Assembly: GCA_037176905.1 (NCBI GenBank)
Contig: JBBBWG010006446.1
Span: forward strand, 6,580-70,579
Source: Azolla pinnata
Taxonomy: Eukaryota > Streptophyta > Polypodiopsida > Salviniales > Salviniaceae
Length of the DNA: 64,000 nucleotides
Direction of reading: 5' to 3'
Both the position numbers and the translations under genes were made by a program. Below are positions 1-12,691 of the stretch, piece by piece. Positions within the stretch are counted from its first letter, which is position 1; each line of letters opens with the position of its first letter. The notes under the pieces are model-generated. The model did no database searches and was not told the DNA's origin. It saw only the letters and a program-made list of their open reading frames with translations.

Positions 1-220
1 GTCGTGGTGATGATGATGATGCTCATTCTGATGGTCATGGTCATGGTGATGATTATGATGGTGGTGATGGTGATGGTCATGGTCGTGGTGATGATGATGA
101 TGCTCATTCTGATGGTCATGGTCATGGTGATGATTATGATGGTGGTGATGGTGATGGTGAATGATGATATCATGATGATGATGATGATGATGGTGATGAT
201 GAGGTGATGATGATGCTGCT
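1..220. repeat. 81-bp tandem duplication of GAT/GGT-rich sequence, then (GAT)n
   Basis: Positions 1-81 and 82-162 are two nearly identical copies of an 81-bp unit made of GAT, GGT and CAT triplets. They run into a (GAT)n tract that ends near 220. The array may continue to the left of the window. All three frames stay open because the unit is a multiple of three, so the Met/Val-rich reading is not taken as a gene. Confidence 0.9.
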
Positions 221-1010
221 GCTGATGGTTTGATCTACGCTTGGTTCGAGGCAAACAAACATTAAGCAAAAGAAGCAGGAAGAAAGAGTCAAATGGAAGG
301 GGGAAGCGGTGTCGATAGATACACTGTGTCGTAACAGCGAGATCTTGGGAGTTCTCTTCAATAACTAATGATAGGATATTCTCATCGAAGGTTGAAAAAA
401 AGAACCCAGATCTCGACAGACAGATAGGTAGGGTTAGTTACAAGTCATGTGCCTATATCATTAGCACTTGTACTAGATCTCAATCTCGGTCTCTGTCTCT
501 GTCGCACTCTCGAGTGCTCCCTGAGTAGACACCGTAAGTTGCACGCATGCATGCGTGCATGCATGCATGCATGTACCGTTGTGAGTGAGCATCAATCAGC
601 AGTGAGCATCAATTAGGTCAGACAAACATGCCAATAATGAGAGAGCTCGACGTTACCGATGACCAACAGAGCTACTGTAGAACTGCTGACAGAGCTCGAC
701 AAATGACGGCGCCGCCTCTCTTTGACTTTTTCTTTACCGATGAGCTGAGCAGAGAGCCGTTGCAGAATTGCTGACAGAGCTCGACAAAAGACATCGTCGC
801 CTCTCTTTGACTTTTTATTTCGGCGGATCGATCAGACCAGACCGGCTGCATCTATCAGAGCAGACGTCATGCGAACGAACGTGCGCCCGAACCATACATG
901 AATACGTATGTACAAACATACGTACGTATGTATGTACATACATATACGTACAATCTGCCTCGAGGGCGGTTCAAAGTTCTTCAAAACAAGGACCCAATGT
1001 GTCTCACACA
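221..1010. other. Non-coding stretch with a short direct duplication
   Basis: No gene is recognised here. There is a GCATGCAT-type tract near 541-575. Two copies of an approximately 83-bp segment lie at about 652-734 and 735-822; both contain GCTGACAGAGCTCGACAAA and CGCCTCTCTTTGACTTTTT. An ACGTATGTA-rich alternating stretch lies at about 903-945. Confidence 0.7.
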
Positions 1011-1011
1011 T

Positions 1012-1069
1012 AACGCACCATCACCATCATCATCACCATCATCATCACCAGCAGCTCTAGCACCAGCAC

Positions 1070-1119
<50 letters not shown>

Positions 1120-1548
1120 CCACCAGCACCATCACCCTCATCACATCATCATTATCATTACCACCACCATCATCAGCAACAACAGCACCACCACCACCAC
1201 CGTCATCATCATCACAAGCACCATCACCATCACCAACACCATCATCAGTATCATCAGCATCACCACCATCACTACCATCGCCATCATCACCACCATCATC
1301 ACCATCGTCATCATCACAAGCACCATCACCATCATCACCATCATCACCATTACCACCATCACTACCATCATATGTACTGAGAATTTTCCATCATCAGTAT
1401 CACTACCATCACCACCATCACCACCATTACCACCATCATCACCATCATCACCATCACCATCACCACCATCACCACCATCATCATCATAACCATCACCACC
1501 ATTAGCACCACCACCACCACCATCATCACCATCACCACCATCACCACC

Positions 1549-1616
<68 letters not shown>

Positions 1617-1626
1617 CATCATCATA
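1012..1626. repeat. Long CAT/CAC triplet microsatellite
   Basis: About 600 bp of almost uninterrupted CAT, CAC and related triplets, with pure (CAT)n blocks near 1071-1118 and 1565-1625. It ends about 125 bp before the start codon of the amidohydrolase gene, so it sits in that gene's promoter or upstream region. The + strand reads as a His-rich frame and the - strand as a Met/Val-rich frame. Both are expected by-products of the repeat. Confidence 0.9.
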
Positions 1627-1671
1627 GCTCTCTTCTTAAACTGAGCTCACTTCAACTCAATTGATCTTGGA

Positions 1672-1710
1672 CTCTTCTTCTTCTTCTTCTTCTTCTTCTT
1701 CTTCTTCTTC
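1672..1710 (+). repeat. (TTC)n microsatellite in the 5' leader
   Basis: About a dozen TTC triplets end 40 bp upstream of the ATG at 1751. The tract would lie in the 5' untranslated leader or core promoter of the ILR1-like gene. Confidence 0.85.
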
Positions 1711-1750
1711 AACAGTTTTGTTTCCTCGGTTGTTGTTGGGTCTTCCTTTC

Positions 1751-2419
1751 ATGGCTCCATTGCTCTCCTGCCTCCTCCTTCTCCTTCCTCTCTTCTTCTT
1801 CCCCACCCCTTCCTCCTCCTCCTCCTCCGAACCAGGCTCCTGCCCTGCTTCCTCCTCTCTTGGGACCCCCCATGGTGATTTGGGCTCCCCTTCCCGCATC
1901 CCCTCCGAGCTCCTCGCCGCCGCCCACGACCCCGAATCCGCCGACTGGCTCAAATCGGTGAGGCGGAAGATCCACGAGCATCCGGAGCTCAAGTTCGAGG
2001 AATTCGAGACGAGCCGGCTGATCAGAGACGAGCTCGACAAGATGGGGATCGCCTACAAGTGGCCCCTCGCCACCACCGGGGTTGTGGCCACGCTGGGCAC
2101 AGGCAAGGCCCCTGTCATCGCCCTCCGAGCCGACATGGATGCACTGCCATTACAAGTAGGAAGGAATCCTTTTGCGCGGTTCTTGTACAAAATTGATGCG
2201 CGTTTCTGTATGCATGTTATCTGGCCATGCGTATGCTCTCATGTGTATATGTATGTATACAATTGTGTATGGGTAGAAGGTATGGGTTTTGTGATCTTAT
2301 GTGTCGGTGTCTGTGCCCATGCATGTGTCCGTACATGCTGCATAGGTATCTGGATGTCTATGTATATGAGTGTGTGTGACTTGCGAGCGCATACATGTGC
2401 ATATGCATGTGCATATGCA

Positions 2420-2453
<34 letters not shown>

Positions 2454-2778
2454 CATGCGTATGTGTTTGTGTATTTGCAAGTGTATGTGTATGTATATGC
2501 CTATGTATACATGCATGTGTATTTGTGTGTGTTTCATCTTTGTACATGAAATCCGATCCTTCAATGGTTTAGCTAGCCAAAATGGGTATGAAGTTTGGAA
2601 CTGAAAATCTTACATTCGGATGGTTTCTTGGAAATGTCAGGAATTAGTGGAATGGGAGCATAAAAGCAAGCATCCTGGTAAAATGCATGCATGTGGTCAT
2701 GATGCCCATGTGACCATGCTCTTGGGAGCAGCCAAGCTCCTTCAAGCAAGGAAAGACAAGCTCAAGGTATAGCCGGTT

Positions 2779-2862
<84 letters not shown>

Positions 2863-5111
2863 TTGGGGGTAATTACATTATTAAGAGCAGGAAAACGTCA
2901 CTCGGAGGTGAAAACATCTATGAAAACATATGGGATTGTAAAGCAGGTTAGATACTTAAGCACCCAAATAAGTGGCTCCCTTCTTTGTCCGAGTATATAG
3001 GTCTGCATTATGATTTGGAAACCTCCCCAATGGATGCAAAAGCCCAGAAAGAAACAAAATCAGGTTGTGCAGATTGCCATAGATATCAAAAGTCTTGGGG
3101 TTTAGGGTTTAGGGTTTGGTCCTTCCCCGGCCTTTTTCTGCTATATATATATAAGAACGTATATGAAAGCATATGGTATGCAAAGCAGGTTAGACGCTTA
3201 GCGCCCGAATAACAAACTCCCTTATTTGTCGGAGTATATACGGAGTCAAAAGCCCACAAAGTAACACAATCAGTTTGTGCAGATTGGGATGGAATATCGA
3301 AATTCTTAGAATCGTCCGAATTGTGAGGCAGGGAGGGAGGGGAGGATACATGACCGTAGATGGTTATTTGGTATTTTGCTTGTTTTATGTTTGGGATTGT
3401 GGAGTTCTCTACTCCTTTTGTGGTGGCTATTGTTGGTTGTTGTTGTTGGGCTGTAATGCGATTTGATCCTTGAATAATCAGGGCACAGTGAAGCTGATTT
3501 TCCAGCCTGGGGAGGAAGGAGGAGCCGGTGCATTGCGCATGATAGAAGATGGGGCCCTGACAGGGGTCGAAGCAATCTTCGGCATTCATGTGCATCCTGA
3601 GATCAATTCAGGAATCATGACTGCGAAGCCTGGTGCTATGTGTGCAGCTGCGGGGTTCTTTCGAGCCTCCATCACCGGCCAAGGTGGACATGCTGCTGCC
3701 CCTCACCTCACCCGAGATCCCATCCTCGCCACCGCATTCATCATCGCAAGCCTGCAACAACTGATCTCACGGGAGACCAATCCATTCGATGGCCAGGTTT
3801 GGCTTTAGGATTCTCCGCCCTTACTTAACAAACTTGTTAAAATTCCATGGTTTTCCGTTTTGTTTGGTCCCTTACAGGGTTTGGTTGGAGATAGCCAGCC
3901 AGGTTTGGCTTAGGCTAAAGTCGTTCATTACTTAGTATTTAGGGTTTAGGACGGTTTCCGTTTCTCAATAGGGTTTGATTCCGAGAGAGCCAAGTTTGGC
4001 TTAGCGTCTAATTTAGTCTTGAACCATTTGACGTTTTCACAGTTTTGTTCCCTCAACAGGGTTTGCCAGATTTGGCTTTTCATTGTTTGGTTCTTGATAG
4101 GGGTCCTTCATGAATCATTTAGGGTTTTGACAGTTTGGCCCTTAATCAACCGTTTAGGGTTTTCTTGTTTGGTTTGAACCGACTGGAAACCACAGCTTTA
4201 CACAGTTTGCCAATTTTGTTTGACTGGTGTTGGGTGGCCTTGCCTTTCTTAGCTTCAATTAAATTGAAACCACAGTTTAAACGGCTTGAAACTGCATTTT
4301 AACCAGTTTGAGTGGTTTAAACTGGTCAAGTGATTTGGTTTAGTTTGATTCAGCTCTCTTCGAAGGTTTTTAGGGTTTCGCGGTCTCTCGACAGAACCGC
4401 ATGTTTTGTTCATGGAGTGAGCATCATGTTGTCTATCAAAGAAAAGCATTGGAGGATTATATATTCATTCACAACAGGTCTTGTCAGTGACATCTGTGCA
4501 AGGTGGCGATGCCTTGAATGTCATTCCTAACGAAGTGACGATCAAAGGGACGGTTCGGAGCACCTCCAAAGAAGGCTGTGCGAAGCTGAAAACAAGGATG
4601 AAAGAGGTTGGTTGGGCTTGAGATACAAATCTAACCAAAGCCGCGGCGCGGTTTATAGTTATGAATGCGAGCATCGAAACAACGATCGAAGGTGGAAATG
4701 AAGATGCTAAGCATCTCTTTGTTGTTTACGCAGGTTATCGAGAACCAAGCCAGAGTATCTGGCTGTGAAGCGGTAGTGGCATTCGACGAGGGCATGGAGT
4801 TTTATCCAGCCTTGATCAATGACCAGAAGATGTATGAGCACATCAAGAAGGTGGGCAGCTTGATGTTAGGACAGCGAAATGTTCTTCTGTGCGAGCCCAC
4901 GATGGGAGGGGAAGATTTCGCCTTCTATTTGGAGAAGGTACCCGGTGCAATCTTCTTCTTGGGGGCGAAGAACAAGAACGAGAACGCATCGCATACGTTC
5001 CATTCGCCATACTTCTCGCTAGACGAGGATACTCTGCCTTTAGGAGCTGCGATGAATGCAGCGATTGCAGAGATGTATATAGAGTCAGCGCAGAATGTAA
5101 ATACTTCGTGA
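1751..5111 (+). CDS. IAA-amino acid hydrolase, ILR1-like (M20 peptidase family)
   Basis: Predicted to release free auxin from IAA-amino-acid conjugates. Exons by splice signals and phase: 1751-2155, 2641-2766, 3482-3796, 4478-4606, 4734-5111, giving about 450 aa, normal for ILR1/ILL proteins. The N-terminus begins with a hydrophobic signal peptide ([17 protein letters not shown]). Then come [22 protein letters not shown], the metal-binding MHACGHDAH (around residues 150-158), [18 protein letters not shown], the dimerisation segment [25 protein letters not shown] and the C-terminal EDFAFY and HSPYF. All expected metal ligands (Cys, His, Glu, His, His) are visible. The start is the first in-frame ATG before the signal peptide. 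Oddity: the C-terminus ends in NVNTS and lacks the KDEL/HDEL-type ER-retention tail of several family members, so secretion or another destination is possible. Introns 1 and 2 carry long TG and CT microsatellites. Confidence 0.93.
2393..2530. repeat. (TG)n-rich alternating purine-pyrimidine tract
   Basis: Alternating TG/CA sequence with interspersed GCATATGCATGT in intron 1 of the ILR1-like gene. It is simple sequence with no coding signal. Confidence 0.85.
2782..2858. repeat. (CT)n microsatellite, about 38 repeats
   Basis: A pure CT tract begins about 16 bases downstream of the exon 2 donor (GT at 2767) in intron 2 of the ILR1-like gene. Confidence 0.95.
2919..3300 (+). repeat. Diverged direct duplication within intron 2
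   Basis: About 2919-3088 and 3158-3300 share a series of matching blocks: AAAGCAGGTTAGA, AACTCCCTT/GGCTCCCTT, the GAGTATATA region, AAAAGCCCA and TTTGTGCAGATTG-like ends. Small indels separate the copies. Short TTTAGGG telomere-type repeats (about 3098-3117) lie between them. Confidence 0.7.
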
Positions 5112-6289
5112 TGCTCGCCATAGCCTTGTAGATCTCTATTATCATCTGTGTATCTAAATCTTGCAAAAGCTTGGGAGCTGCCCAACTCCTCATGCGTGTT
5201 TCTGATCAGCCATCTTCCACTTGACTAACATAGGGTGTGTATAATTAATTCTCCAAGCCTGAAAGATAATAACTCCCTCTGAATTGAAGCTGTAAATAAG
5301 GGAGCTACCAAAGTGTTTTGTGCCATTTGTATTTGTAAGGATCAATCATCTTTGTATTTGTAAGGATCAATCATCTTATTGGCCTTTTCTGTGGTCAGAT
5401 CATTGCTACATAATTTATTTCAAGCCTCAATCCTGTCATCAAATAAGCCAAAATTGTAACTGAACTGGAAGTAAATTTGAGGTAACAAAGAGTTCCTCTC
5501 ATTTTGTATTCCATGGATCAATCATCATTTTTGTCGCAAACATTTGAATTCGAGCCTCCAACATGTCAGCGATAAGCCACAAAACCGTGATGGAGTTTCT
5601 GTAACCGACAGAAACAACAGTTTTGATACATGGGCAAATAAGTTAAGCGAAGATCAATCATCATCATCGCAAAGACCACGCAGTCTTCCTCTTCCTCTTC
5701 CTCTTTGCGGGTATATAATATAATCAGGCCGGTGCGAATGCAAGATAAAAGACAGATTCGATAGAAAGTAGTGAAACTCATGGTGAATTGAAGGCAAATT
5801 TTAGAAGTTCGGTTGGCACTAATCCCAAAATTATTCATAAATCTAGTACCGCATACACCATGGATGTGTTATGGAGTAGATGGTTCAGAACTTGAGTCAT
5901 TGTCCGACCTCCGTTTGGCCTACAAGCTTCGGCGCTGGTGGGATGCTCCTAGAAAAGATGTTGAGAAATATTGCCACTAGGAGGATGCCAAGATCACAGC
6001 CATAAAATCACTCAAGAAAATCGCTTAAGATACGATCTGATTAGTAAAAAGATCTTTTAATATACGTTCTTATTGATCTGACAATCTGACTGTCTGGAAG
6101 CGTTGACAAAATCATGGAGTCGCTGTACGCCTCACAGTATATAACATGGCACGCTCAAAAGACCTAACCTGTATATCATAGAAAAGCATAATCAATTAAT
6201 GTTTGCATGAACTAGCCACAGGCATTTAGATGATTACCTGGGAAGAAATTTGGATTTTGGGTTCTCTGAATCTGATATTCGAACTACAT
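5112..6289. other. Intergenic region between convergent genes
   Basis: This holds the 3' ends of the ILR1-like gene (+) and the GPI7 gene (-). A 25-bp unit (TTTGTATTTGTAAGGATCAA plus TCATC) is duplicated in tandem at about 5327-5376. No open frame here resembles a known protein. Confidence 0.6.
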
Positions 6290-9200
6290 CTATGTTGCAA
6301 ACCTGCCAACAATTAAGAATGTGTAGACGCTGACAAATGCATTGCTTAGCACTCCCACATAGGTGCTAAGTACTGCAAAACATACATAGATATACCTACA
6401 AACAGCACCCAGCACCCGCTTTTAGACAAATGCCTAATCTAGAGAATGTGATATTAGAGAATCTAGGGTCGATGCTTACTTTGGTGAAAATACACTCCAT
6501 ATGAAAAGGTGACCTTGCATTTGGACCATGACTGAACTGAACACGAGAACGATTACTGAGCTGAGAGATAACAGGACATTAGAAGGAAGGGCGAATGCTT
6601 CCAAAAGGCAATGATCCCTACGCGTGCTCCTGTTTTCTTCTTTAGCACCATCAATGAAAGAAATAAGTAAGAAAATCCCCATCACATATAAAAGTGGAGC
6701 TGCATAAGTGATCATAAACGCCAATATTCCCGTGAAATAGATGGAATGTTGGCTTAACCCCTGTCCAAGCAGTACTAGCACAAGTCATTATGAATCTCAA
6801 CATGCTTACACATGTAATCACAAACAAAAATCTCCACTGATTTCCTTACAATATATGCTCCAGCAACATCTACTGTTGCTAGGGTGTTTGTATTTCCCAT
6901 CCCGAAATGCCCAGCACCTCCCATCCAGTATAAAACCACTACCTGAACAGTACGATTCAAAAGTACAATCTTAATCAACATAAATAGGTGATCCAACTGA
7001 CAGGATAGTATCTGTGACTCACTTTTAACCACAGGCTGTATGTCGAGCCTGTGAGATTGAAGAAAATCAAGCAGCAGATAAGCTGGAGGAGAAGGATAAC
7101 CATAGGAACTGAGTTAACAGGCTGCTGCAGAAGCAGCTGTAACAAACACCAGCATGAGATAATAACTTTCCCAATAAAATTGAGAGATTCTTGGAATTTG
7201 ACTGTCAGGACTCTGTCAAAACCATCTTTAGCAACATCTTTTCCAAAGAAAGATATAAACCAAGGCGTGAACATGATTGCAGATAATGTTGTAAAACCCA
7301 GAGTACTATACACCAGTTGGGCTAACTTAATAGATATATTATCATCATGGCCCATTCCAGTGTCTTTCGTTCGCACTGTGTATGCCATGATAAGCAATCC
7401 AGATAAAGTCAAGCTGCAAGCACAGGCTTTTTGCATAACGTTTCGTGGTGTTTGTTGTAACACCAACCACCAGGAAATGACAACCACTGCTGCCAGTGAC
7501 AAAAGATGAGCTCCAAAGAGAATCGACGCATCGCCTTGTTCCATCCACTTCGCAATGTCAACAAGGTGCGCCCAGTTTACACCACTTCGATGCCAACTTC
7601 GGACTATCTTCCCTGTGACTAGAACCATAAATATAGCAAAAACTTGGGTCGTTACTTCAGCCTGTGGCCATTTCCTCATACTGTTGTCACATTTCTCAAA
7701 AGACAATGAACTGGGCAACATATTGCAGGTGTTGGCAAAGCTCTTAAATTGCGTTGATGTATCACAAGATTTTGCGTGCTGGCATGTCTTTCTAAGGAAT
7801 AAGAACCATATAGTCACTACCAAAAAGTATAACGTGAACTGTTCCTCTTCAACCAACGAGCTCGAGTTCAAGCTCAACGCATGTCCACCAATTCCAATTA
7901 AGGAAAACAAGTTCTCAAGCTTCCAGATTTGAAGACCCAATCTGCCATTGGTTTCCTTATTTACCCAAAAAGAGATACTTACAAAAATCATTGACGAGAT
8001 GAGCATGAGAAGACCACCACCGAAAACTAGAAGCTTTCTCTTCTGTTATCAGATATATCCAAATACTTAGCATAATTGACATGCTGCTTTGCAAGAAAAA
8101 GCCTATAAGACAAAAGAACATGAACCTCAGTGGTGCCCCTTGCGAGCCAATCTGAAGTAGCATGGAGGAATTTTATGTACGCTTCAGAAACTGTCCCAAA
8201 GTTTACTGTATTACAGGTTGACTCATCTCTGTATAAACAGAAACCGTTTATCTAAACTGAAAAGATAAGATGAAACAGGAAAACCAGGGCCAAATAGCAT
8301 TGCTTTTGAGAAATATCCAACCTTCACCTTTTGCATGAGGAAGCTCTCCATCTTTTATGCATATCTTGGGCAGTGTCAAACAGAGAACAGAACTTAGCAA
8401 TGTCTCTATCCTCGGTAGTCTCATGATAAACCTTCGAAGCTGTCTTTTTTGAGCAAATATAGCCAAGACATGGAGATTTTGGAGATCGGACTCTCAGCAA
8501 TCTCATCAACTGCCATGCATTCACTTCCAAAGCTCGAAGTTTTTCTTTATCTGTTAGAATTGCCATAGTGAGGAGGGAGGCTTTCAAACTCTGCATTAAC
8601 ATCACACTTAACAAAAATGCAATTTTACTGACGCTCAATGTGATTTTTCTCCTAAATGCAAGTTTCATGCAAGTGACAAAAATAGCATACTTTTGCATAC
8701 TGTTTGAAGGTTATGAAATCATTTGTAAACATAAAAATTCTGTTGAAGACCTACCAGTCAAGGTATCAAATAGCTCAGTCAGGAGAGCCCCAACACTGTT
8801 CTTTGGTATTGGAATTCCAAGCAATAAAGCTAGAGTTGGAACCACGTCGACCTATAAATCTTAACCTTCACGAGTGACTTAATCCACTTGAAATGATAAA
8901 AGAATGCCGTCACACTTTAAACATCTCTCCAGAATCAAGAATTTCTTACTTGCAATCGATTTTCAGAACGGATAGATTTTGGAAGTTCTCTTCCTTGTAT
9001 AAAGAGTGCCAAAGAGTCAGTCTCCTCAAAACTTGCACCTCCATGATTACCACCATAAGTCATCCCATGATCACTCAACACAACCTGTAAAATATTGTTG
9101 TGTACATTAGTAAGATTTTGGTGACAGCATCTAAAATTATGAACTTCATAATAAAAAAATGTTCAACAGGTATGCAGAAGCAGTGCTACATTTTCCCATG

Positions 9201-12200
9201 CTTTAATGAGAGAATGGATCCAAAATAGTAGAGAATGTATTATACGAGTTGGGTATAGACATTTCTCTACTCTTCGCACCTAATTAATAAACGAAAAGAA
9301 AATCTCACCAGTCCTAAATGTGCACTTACATAGATTACAATAATAATATTACTCAAGTCTCGAGTTTACACAATAGATGGAAACGAAGTATAACTGGTCT
9401 TATATCCAGTAAATTAGAAAAAACTCAGCATCCATAACACTTACCACTAGAGTCTCATCCTTGTCCTTATCTTCTATCAGAGATGAATACAAATGTTGAA
9501 TAACAGCATCCATTTCCTGAAGCTTCGACACCATCAAAGGGCTAGACGGATAGCCCTAATTAGAATGTATTGTATCCAGAAGTACAACAGAAAATCTATC
9601 AATATACCGTTATTACCTGGATCGTCCTCCTAAATGACCAACATGGTCCAGGCCCAAATAATGAAGGATCTTTGGGCAAATGGAATGGATAATGTTTCAT
9701 TATTCCAACATTGGGAAAGAAGAACAGTAAAAAAAAGGTGCTGTTGATAAACAAATTTGATTATATGTAAGAAAAAGCATACAAGAAGGTCCCAATCAAG
9801 GCTTTTCAATTCAATCTCCAGATGTCGAGTCACATTGTTATCAACCTGAATTGTGTCTTTAACCTACAAACGCACCTATAACCATTTAGATATGAGTGCC
9901 AAAGAGTGTGTTTCCGACACAGAAAAGACAAAAAATAGTGCCTGCATATATTTAGAGACCATGCAAACTGGAACATGGTTTCCCCATCCAGTATAGTTGA
10001 ATGGATATAATCACAATTACAAGACATTGGACCCTACAGACAGGAAACAAAATGCATCATCTGAAACTAAATCGATAATTCTACAAGGAGTGAATTCACT
10101 CAGTAGCTCCAAACTAAAGATGAGATAACCATTACAAACATAAAACCCTACTTGGAAACATAAACAAGCTACTAAAAAGCTAAACATAAAACCACGCAAA
10201 ACCTACTAAAAAGGTGGGAAGCAAGGTCAGAAATGGCTGCCAAATCCAAATTAAATAAAGAAAAACAATGTCGATGAAATACTAAATGGGAGAAGCCTTG
10301 GTTTATGGGACTTATACAGCAATGATGACAGGAGAACTCAAGTAAATAAAAGAACACAAACTATTGTGAAAATTGTAGAAACTGTGTCAGACAGGCACAA
10401 TACAAACAATCTTCTAATCAACGTTTTCTCACATAGAAACTGCTAACACCATCATGGCGAATGAATGCGTGGGGAAATAATCGTAGCCACGTCTCATCCC
10501 CATACATAACCATCTTCCTTCCCAAGCACTCCAATTGACCTAGTCATCAAGATTTCACCTTCTTATTAGTAAGTAATTCAAAAAATACTGCAAAAGCTCA
10601 AAAAAATAGAAGTTTTCTGACACGATCGTGATGAAATTACAGTTTTTAACATCATCACATGGATTCTCAAATCTAATGAATAACGAATTCCATGTTTCAG
10701 GAGGGCATTAATGCCCATTCAATTTTCTTGAAAAAAACAAACCTTCCATGTCAATCCAATATCGAATCAACTGTGCCCATCAGCTAGTGTTCAAACTTCC
10801 AATCAAGCAAGTCAAAGAACTAAAATGACAATGTTCTTCAAATTCATATACAAAGCCAAGAAATTCCTACAAATGCTATGCTAACATGCAGGTTTTTCTA
10901 GGAAAAAGAATCGAACAAGTATACCAATGAGGCTGTCACCAAGCATTGCCTGTGTATTGAAGTTGAATGCTACATCTAGAAATCCTGCAATGGCCCCCGA
11001 TGTCATGGCCTGCACAATGTTGATTATGAGTCACAAAGCAAAGTCCTATGATCACCAATATCCATACAAAACAAAAGTTTATATACATGAGCCCATAATG
11101 ACCTTTAATCTAGGCATTGTTACTGTTGGAGGTGCAGCTCTTGCATGGAAACCAATAGCTTTTCTCGTGGTTAACAAACTTTGAGTGAACTGCATTGCTT
11201 CTGCCATCTCTCTCTGGGCGGGAGAATCACCTTTCCCAAGCAAGAATTCTGCAGGAAATCCATCGATCACCTAGATTTAAAATAATTAATAATATTAGTG
11301 TTTTACTTGAACAACCTACTTAAGAGGTCAAACAATAGAAGGGATACCATAAGCACAACGCGAGTATACAGAGGATCCATCCCTAGCTTTTCCTGCAATA
11401 GCATGATTCTCTTGGTCAACGAGATTGTGACTTGCTCAATCTCTATTGGCAATATAAACAAAATAACATGTCAGGATTTACGAGGATAGGAAAAACACCA
11501 TAGGAAAAGCTGTATCCCTTTCTGGAATGATGGAAAATGAGAATGTATTGAATTACATTCATGAAAATTTCTCCATCATTACCCTGTAGAATGTTAAAGA
11601 GAAGATTGCAATTGTAACGTACATATACATCTCTGATGAAGGCCATTCTCAGTTGGAGTGATTCTTTTAGGATTGTGAGAATGTTTAGAGCTTTTACTAA
11701 TATCTGATTTCGTTTTCAGTGAAATAACTCTTAAAACAAGGCATTGGGATTAAGGTTTCTGGCTGTCAAAAAAGCTTTCTTTAGACCTAAAATCCCTTTT
11801 TTCCCAAACTCCAGTGTAAATGAGATATAAATGTAGAGAGAAACTACCCAAGTAACATATTCTGCATTACAAAATGAAAACAATGAATATTACAAAATGA
11901 CCCAAGTAACATATTCTGCATTACAAAATGAAAACCAAACCTTCAAAAGATGAATATTTCCAGATACTGGAATATGGTCCGCATCTTCAGCACATGTAGA
12001 CTCGAAGCTTTCGATACCGCTGCAAATGAGAAGGTTTTGTTTGTTCTAATCGTGAGGGAAAATCAGGAACAATGGGTGATAAGTATACAAGTGAAACAGA
12101 AACAAAAGTCCGAAAAGCAGAAAATGAACATTTCCTCCAGGACAAGTGTAGCCAGGTCTAACGAGAAAACCGAAGAGGGGACGAGAAGGCAAACAGCACG

Positions 12201-12618
12201 GCTGATTTCAGGAAATTAAGGTAAACTGGAGAAAAACTAACGCAAAGAAAAGAAATTAGAAGATCAGAAGCGAGAACGAAAGCAACCTATTTCAAACAGA
12301 AATAGGAAACGCTGCGTAGAAAGGAAAAGAGGAGGAAACAGCAGAATGCAGGACTGGGGGGAAACAGAAAGGGAGCGGCGAGGATTGAAACGCGAGGTAC
12401 GATGCGGGAGCGCAGGAGACGAGCGATTTGGGGAATTACCTCGTGCCTTGGAGGGTGGGCTTGACGGGGAAGAATCCGAGGACGAAGAGGAGAAGGCCGG
12501 CGATCTGCAGCAGAGCGGAGAGGAAGCAAGCAAGCAGGCAGCGCTTCAGCATGGCGATGGCGATGGCGATGGCGATGGCGACGGCGACGGCGATGGCGAC
12601 GACGGCGATTCTGCTCAT
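6290..12618 (-). CDS. PIGG: GPI ethanolamine phosphate transferase 2 (PIG-G/GPI7)
   Basis: An ER membrane enzyme that adds ethanolamine phosphate to the second mannose of GPI anchors (known for the family). Exons on the minus strand: 12440-12552 (or to 12618), 11941-12019, 11348-11392, 11103-11270, 10925-11009, 10433-10539, 9783-9863, 9617-9669, 9445-9541, 8950-9084, 8755-8851, 8328-8550, 8126-8228, 7023-8042, 6850-6942, 6480-6760, 6290-6395. All junctions keep phase, giving 961 aa from the ATG at 12552 or 983 aa from 12618; plant GPI7 proteins are similar in length. The N-terminal luminal alkaline-phosphatase-type domain shows VIDGFPAEFLLGKG, PPTVTMPRLK (catalytic Thr region), GDETWLRLFP, YLGLDHVGHLGG and LSDHGMTYGGNHGG. 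The large exon at 7023-8042 and those after it encode the multi-membrane-spanning C-terminal part. The exon 8 acceptor (CCCAAAG) is weak but the protein junction fits the family well. The start is uncertain because a GCCATC-type hexanucleotide repeat lies between the two ATGs. Confidence 0.93.
12552..12606 (-). repeat. Hexanucleotide repeat in or just before the PIGG start
   Basis: About nine copies of GGCGAT/GGCGAC (plus strand). If translation starts at 12618 they encode an Ala-Ile/Ala-Val run that extends the signal anchor. If it starts at 12552 they are 5' leader. Copy-number change would alter the length of the predicted hydrophobic N-terminus without shifting frame. Confidence 0.85.
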
Positions 12619-12691
12619 CTGCAAAACGCAAACGCAAACGCAAATGGGAAACGGACACAGGAAAAGCCAAACGCTGAAAAGCTGAAAGCTA

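Noticed and set aside
898-1380. His-rich open frame of 160 codons
   Set aside because: It is the translation of a CAT/CAC microsatellite with no unique domain. The opposite strand is open as well.
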